From: Homarus americanus
Taxonomy: Eukaryota > Arthropoda > Malacostraca > Decapoda > Nephropidae
Assembly: GCF_018991925.1 (NCBI RefSeq)
Contig: NW_024744357.1
Coordinates: 4,084,508 to 4,148,507, forward strand
Reading direction: 5' to 3'
Length of the DNA stretch: 64,000 bases
The notes beneath the pieces were generated by a model. It was given only the letters and a program-made list of their open reading frames with translations, did not search any database and was not told the DNA's origin. Position numbers and translations under genes: made by a program. Shown here piece by piece: positions 56,711 to 64,000 of this stretch. How positions within the stretch are numbered: position 1 is the first letter of the stretch; each line of letters opens with the position of its first letter.

Positions 56711-57901
56711 TTAAGGGATTGGTACTATGTTTCCAAGCAGTGGATGGTTAAGGACCTCATTCAACAATCTCAGGGTGTTATAGGTTATGCCATCCTCACC
56801 AGGGGAGGATGACTCACTTTTCATTAGTGCTGTTGTTAGCTCGTGGTACGTTATAGGAAACTGGTCGGTAAGGTCTGGTGAGGAACAGGCTATTTCAATA
56901 TTGAAACCCCTATTAATGTGTGAGGTGTTAAGATATTGTTGTATGTCAGGAGGCAGGGAAGTGATTTGTGACACACTAGACCATTGGTCTAATAGCATGT
57001 CAGCATATTCTGCAGGGCTGTGATGAAGCTGGACTGGGGTGGGTGACTTGGTAATGGCTCTAATTTTGTTCCACACTTCTACTAGAGTGGTTGTTCTATC
57101 ACTCTCCTGTAAGAATTGTTCCCAATAGGTGTTTCTCACCTGACCTTTGAGTTCACGAAATGCTCTGTTAGCGTTAGCTTTGAGGAATGCCAGGAGGTTA
57201 TCACTAGTTTTATTTTGCTTAGAAGTGTTGTCAAGCTGTTCTACCTTCTCTCCTTCTTTGGTGAGGATGGGGTCAAGTGTCCACAGAGGTGGGTTAGTGC
57301 TGCCCCTCTTCCTCCTTGACTTAACCCAGGTGGTGTAATATGTGGTAATGACATTTACAAGATCACAGCAAAATTCATCCACTGACCCAGGTGTATATCC
57401 AGCATACCATCTGTGGATGTAGGCCTTGAAGTGCAGCTTAAGATTATCTGGGATGTTAATTCTGAGCTTAGGATGGGGTTCACACTTGACAGCAGCAACA
57501 GTGTATTCAGTAAGTATTGCATAATGATCCCTGACTAGGTGGTCTGAGATGAGCTTAGCCTTGACATTACTGTCTATTAAGTTATACCAAATCACAAAAT
57601 CAAGTCTGCCCCCCATCAGATGTGTCACTTTGTCTGTGTCGTATACAGTGATATTATGATTATTGATGTAATTCACGAACACCCTCCCATCAGAGTTACA
57701 CTGGGCATCACCGAGGACAGTGTGACGAGAGTTAAAGTCATCCATACACAGCATAGCATTGTTACCTGATGGCTTTGGTAACACGTCCGCTCGCAGTTCA
57801 TTACACCGAACATGGATGTTATACAGCGAAAATTGACTGTTTGCTGTCTTTACTGTAAATTGTTGATAGTGAATACTTTCATCATTGTGAGTTTGATCCA
57901 T
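56711..57901 (-). pseudogene. LINE ORF2 piece: endonuclease end, linker, RT start
   Basis: This is the longest open frame in the window at 396 codons. Endonuclease motifs occupy roughly residues 50-140, the charged linker residues 150-330, and the RT fingers start at about residue 365. The frame ends where a shift separates it from the FRPISLTSC segment. The ATG at 57901 is an internal Met, not the native start. Confidence 0.85.
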
Positions 57902-58792
57902 TTATAGACAAGACCATTCTTTACATAAGTGAGCAGGCTATTCCTGCTTCACTATTGTGTGCTGTAAACCCAGCTATCCTGGGTGCTGGATGTGCAAGGT
58001 TCTTGCAAACCAATTACATCAATGTAAAAAACTTTAACAAACCATTGTTGGTCATGAATTCTGCGGTTAACACCCCGGATGTTCCATGAAAGGAACCTAA
58101 GCGTTCGTGTTACTCGTTCCACCTTGAACTGAGTATAGAGTGGCGCGTTAGCTTCATAGATCAACCTGATCAATAAGTTAACCGTTTCAAATTCATCACC
58201 CCCGGAGTTCTTGATAATGCATCTCACAGCCCTTATTCCAGTAGGATTTGTATACACAGATTCTTCCTCCGAAAATATTGGAAGAAGTACAGGGTTATGG
58301 ACAGTTTTCAGACCTGGGATTATTAAAGAGACCACGCTGGCAGTCTGGGGCTCATTCTCCCCATTCATGCTTCCATCACTATCGGTCTCGCTCTGGCTAC
58401 TCTCCCTCAAGTTGGCATCATTATGAGAGGAAGCACCAGCTCCTTCAGAAATCACATCTCTGATATATACAAGTTGAATCAAATGTAAACTAATGTGACA
58501 ATTTTACCGAATAAATAAACATCATAACACCATAGTTACCCAACCGGAACATAAGTATATAAAGAAAACCCGTCATTCAAATTCGCTGGGTATACTTATC
58601 TAAACAATCGCAACTCTTATGCCACGTCGACTTATTTGTTCCATCTTATCTCCTCTATTCCCGGATTCAACTATTGGTTTTATCCTTTAAATTTGTACTG
58701 ACAGGGAAGTTAATTGCTTTTATTTAAGATATATACTGGTTAATAATGGCTGTGTTATAAACAAATAGAACGCCGATGATTCTTTTAATGAT

Positions 58793-58821
58793 TATATTAT
58801 TATTATTATCATTATTATTGT
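58793..58821. repeat. Short (ATT)n microsatellite
   Basis: About nine ATT-like units with one C interruption. Confidence 0.8.
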
Positions 58822-59149
58822 TATACTTTTGCCCATATAACATAAAATCAAAATTATATCACCTTGACTATAACTTATTAACATATTTAATGTGTGTTTT
58901 TTACCTCAATAGTAAGTTCGAAATACATCATTGACTCGTGGCATCATAAGAAAACTGAACCCAATCTTTTATTTTCGTCACCTGACACATTTAAATGTTT
59001 CGTGGCGTTATCCTGCGGCCCGTTTTATTATTCGACTTTTATAAATAAGGATAAATTGATATACAAATGAATAAACTAATATGAACAACATGACCCTATA
59101 ATTGAAGCAAAACAGTACTGATTCTTCTGAACATAGCGTAGAGCATCAC

Positions 59150-59537
59150 ATGGCCATTGTGAGGCAACTCCACGATGATATGAACGGCAGTGTCTCCTGT
59201 ACAATGGCACCCAGTCTAAGTTCTTCACCATCCAAACGGGGGTTAAACAAGGGTGTGTACTGGCACCAACTCTCTTTTTAATAATCTTGGCTGCCTTCCT
59301 TACTCGTGCTAGTGCCAATTTAGCCGGCTAGGTGGACATCGAGTACCGGATGAAGGATCTTTTCAACATAAGACGACTCCAGGCAGGAACAAACGTGTCG
59401 GCCGCTTCCATCACTGAACTTCAGTATGCAGACAACCTCACCCTTGTCGCTCACACTGAACGGGACCTACAGGAGATCTTAAACATCAACGCAGATACAT
59501 ATGCACACTTGGGCCTTGAGGCGAATGTACTGTACAT
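59150..59537 (+). mobile_element. Non-LTR element fragment (family A, fragment 3)
   Basis: Homologous to 33060-33440: HHMAIVRQLHDDMNGS, GVKQGCVLAPTLF, then MDIEYRMKDLFNIRRLQAGT and ELQYADNLTLVAHTERDLQE. The catalytic YADD is YADN here. It is truncated at both ends. Confidence 0.85.
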
Positions 59538-59559
59538 AAGTAAATGAATGTATAGATAA

Positions 59560-60269
59560 GTTTGCCTCGTCATCAGTATTCACTACAGTTATCATGATCA
59601 GCGTTTCACTTTAGTTAGGGAGCTCTTAGATAACCTATTTGCCACACATGTAAAACTAAGACTGAACAAGACCCTAAGACGTAAATAATAACATACTATG
59701 AATTGGGTTTAGCTCGATATATGAGCCGGTTGATTTGACACACGTAGAACTGTAGATGCTAGCAGGGACGTTACAGCACTGTAGAGGAACCTTAACCCAA
59801 GGGAGAGTTACATTAAGTGGAGGACTAAGCTCTGATGAGGGGCATATGGCTTTTTATAAACTCGTATTTGGGCGTGGCTGTTGTGACGTCACTTTTTAAA
59901 TTTAATTGATGAGTGATTTTTCCATACATGAATACCAACTGTTGGTTATATGCCAAACTTCATTAAGGCCTTTAGTTTCCAATCTTTAGAGCATTGCATT
60001 AACTGGAATAATGCCTCCTCAATATTACCTAGTAATTCAATTGATATTAGGAACATTATATAATCCAGTCTCATTAAACATATCGAATCCGTCAACATGA
60101 ATTTGAGTAATGGTATGTACAAACTGGATAATTTCGTAATTAAGAAGATTTGTAACCAGGTGAGAAGGTTGGGTCATCTTACCCTCTGACCTGACTACCA
60201 ACTTGATCTCACTCTCCTCTACTGTATATATATGCCTTGTTATGTATTTCTCCTTAGTCTGTACTCACC
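59560..60269. other. No supported gene
   Basis: AT-rich unique sequence with nothing recognisable. Confidence 0.5.
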
Positions 60270-60316
60270 CCTGAAGATGTGAATTACACGAAAGCGCTTG
60301 GGAACTTCGTGTTTTC
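60270..60316 (+). ncRNA. Possible hammerhead-like motif
   Basis: CCTGAAGATGTGAATTACAC then GAAAGCGCTTGGGAACTTCG fits CUGANGA, a short GUG/CAC stem and GAAA, which is the hammerhead core order. CACGAA and TTCGTG can also pair. Stem I is not obvious. It may instead be only a dispersed repeat end (see 10279-10330). Confidence 0.25.
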
Positions 60317-60327
60317 TTCTTTCCTTG

Positions 60328-61858
60328 TGGTAATCATCACTACATATAACACCATCCAGCATCACTACATATAACACCACCCATCATCACTACATATAAC
60401 ATCATGCATCATCACTACATATAACACCATCCATCATCACTACATATAAACCATCCTATCATCACTACATATAACATCATCCATCATTACAAATAACACC
60501 ATCCATCATCACTACATATTATAACACCATCCAGCATCACTACATATAACACCACCCATCATCACTACATATAACATCTTGCATCATCACTACATATAAC
60601 ACCACCCATCATCACTACATATAACACCATCCATTATCACTACATATAACACCATCCATCATCACTACATATAACACAACCCATCATCACTACATATAAC
60701 ACCACCCCATCATCACTACATATACATCTTGCATCATCACTACATATAACACCATCCATCATCACTACATATAAACACCACCCATCATCACTACATATAA
60801 CACCACCCATCATCATCACTACATATAACACGATCCATCATCACTACATATAACACCATCCATCATCACTACATATAACACCATCCATCATCACTACATA
60901 TAACACCATCCAACATCACTACATATAACACACCCATCATCACTACATATAACATCATCCATCATCACTACATATAACACTCATCCATCATCACTACATA
61001 TAACACCATCCAATCATCACTACATATAATCATCATGCATCATCACTACATATAACACCATCCATCATCACTACATATAAAACCCTCCCATCATCACTAC
61101 ATATAACACCATCCATCATCACTACATATAACACCATCCATCATCACTACATATAACACCATCCATCATCACTACATATAACACCATCCATCATCACTAC
61201 ATATAACACCATCCATCATCACTACATATAACACCACCATCATCACTACATATAACACATATCCATCATCACTACATAACACCATCATCACTACATATAA
61301 CACCATATCATCACTACACATAACCATCCATCATCACTACATATAACACCATCCATCATCACTACATATAACACCACCATCATCACTACATATAACACCA
61401 TCCATCATCATCACTACATATAACACGATCCATCATCACTACATATAACACCATCATCATCACTACATATACATCCATCATCATCATCATACTACATATA
61501 ACACCATCCATCATCACTACATATAACACCATCAGCATCTACATATAACACCATCCATCATCACTACATATAACACCACCCATCATCATCACTACATATA
61601 ACACCATCCATCATCACTACATATAACACCATCCATCATCACTACATATAACACCACATCATCATCACTACATATAACACCATCCATCATCACTACATAT
61701 AACACCATCCATCATCACTACATATAACACCATCCATCATCACTACATATAACACCAACCATCATCACTACATATAACACCATCCAGCATCACTACATAT
61801 AACACCATCCATCATCATCACTACATATAACACGATCCATCATCACTACATATAACAC
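60328..61858. repeat. 25-bp satellite array, about 60 units
   Basis: The unit is ATCATCACTACATATAACAC plus CATCC, with frequent 1-4-base indels. It ends directly at ACCAGGTTAGGTTAGGTCA. Small ORFs across it are artefacts. Confidence 0.95.
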
Positions 61859-62062
61859 CAGGTTAGGTTAGGTCAATTTCGTGTTGTCTGCTGTCACAAT
61901 ATCTTAACACCGTAGCCTCTCTGGACAAAACAACACCACCAATGCAGCTATAACGTTGTCACAAACGCTTATCCACGTCACCCAAGTCTTCTACACATCA
62001 CCTCGAGTATGACATAAGTGTGTAGTGAAGTATACCTTACTTAATAAGGTGACAGATTAATT

Positions 62063-62198
62063 GGTTGCAGTTCTATTAGGCCCCATAATTTCTACTCAGA
62101 TTTAGGTCCTGTCTTAATGGGCCCATTTTTAATTCTAAGGAGCCCTAATGAGGGTAAGTTAGGGCTTAACAGGACGACGACTAATTGAATCTGCAACC
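62063..62198. mobile_element. Small foldback MITE
   Basis: GGTTGCAGTTCTATTAG and CTAATTGAATCTGCAACC are inverted, and a second inner pair (AGGTCCTGTCTTAATGGGCC / GGGCTTAACAGGACGA) continues the hairpin, so most of the 136 bp can fold on itself. Confidence 0.55.
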
Positions 62199-62199
62199 A

Positions 62200-62956
62200 T
62201 AGATAGTAGGATAATTTTAATAGATGTTTGAAAATTACTTGAAAAAGCTAATAATGCAATTTTGTTTTATCACTGAATCCTGCCCTCCGAAATTAAGACT
62301 ACCTAGTATACAAAATTATCCTTTCGGTGGAACGCGATATTTGGTAAACTTGTAGTATGATCATTAGATAGTAAGAGATAAGAGGGTTACCTTGTCTCTG
62401 ATTCATGGATTAGAAGAGTATTGCAAATATCCTCATTCCTGATCGACATAGATGTGTAGTTGTAGACAATCAAAGACAAAAGTCGTGTCCGAAGATTAAA
62501 TATAACTGTGTTCTTTAAACTGAACAGAGTAGTATTAGGATAAATAAGAAAAAAGTAAGAATTGCAGAAGTAAATATATAAAATTTATGAAAATATCAAA
62601 ATGAAAGGAAAAGCGGATTGCCTTGGGTTACAGATGAAGTGTGTAAATAAAACATAAGTTATCATGATATATTTACTCCTCTTTAGAGACATACACACTG
62701 ATACAGAAACATATCAGAGGAGGCAGTTATGAACTCAAGTGCACAGATAAATTGCATTGAATAAGCGTATGAATTTCAGGAAATTAGTAAGAATATTCAA
62801 ATAATGCCAGCTGTCCTTCCCTCCACAATGAAGGGACGAAAGTGGCCAGACCGTTTATGTCACGCATTTAGATAGAGAGAGGGAGTGGACCAGCCAGCTA
62901 TAGTTCAGGTGACGTCACTGCGCAGACTGTCCCCCCCCCGACCTGTCTACATTGAG
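62200..62956. other. No gene seen
   Basis: AT-rich sequence downstream (3') of the minus-strand protease-like frame. A TGACGTCA palindrome is at 62911-62918 and a C9 run follows. Confidence 0.5.
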
Positions 62957-63902
62957 GTCACATCAAACGAATGTCGGTAACAAAGCAGTTACAGCCCCTC
63001 TTGAAGTATAATTTTCCTTCAAAGTAGTCCAAGGCGCAGCCGTACTTGGCCAATGTATTTGCGCCAAGAACAAAATCCCTATTTGGAGGAAAGCTGTTTC
63101 CCAGTTGCCCGCTGTGTATAAATATGTTGGGGCCCATTTTTATCCTAACTCTTTCTGGACGAACATATAACCCCAATTTATTTCTCCAACATTCTTCCGA
63201 AATGTAAAAACCGTCTGTACCAGAGTCGATGAGGATACTGAGTGAGGGCTTTTTCAAGGCTTCAGTTGCGTGAGCCTTGAGAGTGTAAAGAACATATTGG
63301 TCATTGACGGGACGGTTGAGCACCTTAGGATTGGTGAAATATAAGGTGGAGAATTTTCTGTTGAAGGTTTGGATGACACGTTTATTATAGAGCGTGTTGC
63401 TGTCCAGCAATATGGGCGGGAGGTTAGTAAGGCCAGCATCTTTTGGTGTGATATATATACTGCATTTAAAAGATATTCCATTTATAAACCTTACCTCGAT
63501 GTTTTTCGCCAACCAAATATCAATGAACAAGCACGAATTCCACGTCTGGAGCTCCAGTTTATTTGTTTGGGTTGCCTGCTGTAAAATGTCGACTTTTTTA
63601 GCCGATGCGTAGTTCATCAAAAATTAATTGGTGCCTGAATCCACAAACATGGTACATGGGCGATTATTAATAAATCCATTAACCGTACATAGGCCTTTCA
63701 GATGTACACGTGGCATGTTATTGAGGTTTGGCCATCGTGTTTCCCGTGGGGGCGGGTCCAAGAAGAGGGTCAGAGTACCACGTACAGACACTTGAGGACG
63801 ATTCTTGAAAAAACGCTGTAACATTAGACGCTTACTCCTCCTGACCCCGAGAGGAGGCACTTCCCTGGATCGTAACTGTTTAGACCGAGTTATCTTTCCC
63901 AT
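62957..63902 (-). pseudogene. Tandem retropepsin-like aspartic protease frame with one in-frame stop
   Basis: One minus-strand frame runs from ATG 63902 to a stop near 62957 (about 315 codons), broken only by TAA at 63624-63626. The N-terminal part is basic (RSKQLRSREV, RRSKRLMLQR). Lobe 1 has VNGFINNRPCTMFVDSGTN directly before the stop and ends PILLDSNTLYN…STLYF. Lobe 2 has SLSILIDSGTDGFYIS and ends DFVLGANTLAKYGCALDYF then EGKLYF. DSGT plus the (I/V)LG..L..Y...(D/I)Y...KLYF end are retropepsin hallmarks. The two lobes align with each other, so this is a fused dimer. No gag, RT or integrase is adjacent. A TATATATA tract lies about 45 bases upstream. It could be a retroelement or virus-derived protease gene, or a recent pseudogene; origin unknown. 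Confidence 0.6.
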
Positions 63903-64000
63903 AATTATATTAACGTTGAATATATACTGTATATATATAGAGAGAGAGAGATAGATAAACAGACGTGAATACTAATGCAACGGCTGACAGGGCTACTGAC

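Larger units (their letters stand above)
56215..58490 (-). mobile_element. Non-LTR retrotransposon with AP endonuclease and partial RT
   Basis: Read on the minus strand. An N-terminal region (58482-58110) precedes the endonuclease start RTLRFLSWNIRGVNRR. After a frameshift and apparent deletion near 57.95 kb, a 396-codon frame (57901-56711) carries LCMDDFNSRHTVLGD, a GGRLDFVIW strand and SDHLVRDHYAI (endonuclease), then a linker and the RT start SSSPGEDGITYNTLRLL. A second shift leads to FRPISLTSCMCKVLERVVLN and NLYGFMPGCSTQ. A 52-bp inverted repeat then interrupts the frame. Beyond it AFIDLKSAFNVANRD is seen, and homology ends in the RT near 56215. It is an I/Jockey-group element, 3'-truncated and inactive. 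Confidence 0.88.

Noticed and set aside
60328..61858. CRISPR-like array of short repeats
   Set aside because: Units are contiguous with no unique spacers, and the context is eukaryotic. It is a satellite.
62911..62918. TGACGTCA as a CRE promoter site
   Set aside because: An isolated 8-mer on the 3' side of the only nearby frame; no supporting promoter context.

Overview
The window is eukaryotic nuclear DNA, AT-rich, intron-bearing and crowded with degenerate transposons, minisatellites and microsatellites. Short CCTAA (TTAGG) tracts, the non-LTR and hAT families present, and the sequence of the one recognisable host gene all point to an arthropod. A decapod crustacean is my best guess, by inference only. 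No prokaryotic operon, CRISPR array, rRNA or convincing tRNA gene is present.

Region 1-20.4 kb is dominated by an almost exact direct duplication. Bases 1-8480 match 11959-20395 with only a few substitutions, a 1-base indel and copy-number changes in two repeats. The first copy ends at a 100-base N gap (8481-8580) inside a 33-bp minisatellite. I read this as an uncollapsed second haplotype joined by the scaffolder rather than a true tandem duplication. Each copy holds the same minus-strand gene, a homologue of LRMDA (C10orf11), which encodes a leucine-rich-repeat protein linked to pigment cells in vertebrates. Five exons can be placed with consistent splice sites and phases; the first coding exon is not resolved.

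Upstream of LRMDA (19.7-23.3 kb) sits a decayed ZMYM1-type hAT transposon with matching termini and an 8-bp target duplication. It is invaded by a 33-bp and a 32-bp minisatellite. From 23 to 51 kb the sequence is a patchwork: three pieces of one non-LTR family with a C-terminal zinc finger (23.6, 32.6 and 59.2 kb), hAT MITEs, a PIF/Harbinger-like remnant carrying MADF and HARBI1-like pieces, 3' ends of other LINEs, a Charlie-like hAT remnant with a perfect target duplication (48.1 kb), and a jockey-like LINE (49.0-50.5 kb). A GC-rich exon-like ORF near 39.5 kb could belong to an unrecognised host gene.

From 51 to 64 kb there is mostly gene-free DNA, a mariner-like MITE, a minus-strand LINE with a 52-bp inverted repeat in its RT region (56.2-58.5 kb), and a 1.5-kb 25-bp satellite (60.3-61.9 kb). 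At the right edge is an intronless minus-strand reading frame with two retropepsin-like lobes in one chain, interrupted by one in-frame stop (62.96-63.90 kb). That tandem aspartic-protease frame is the most unusual coding object in the window.
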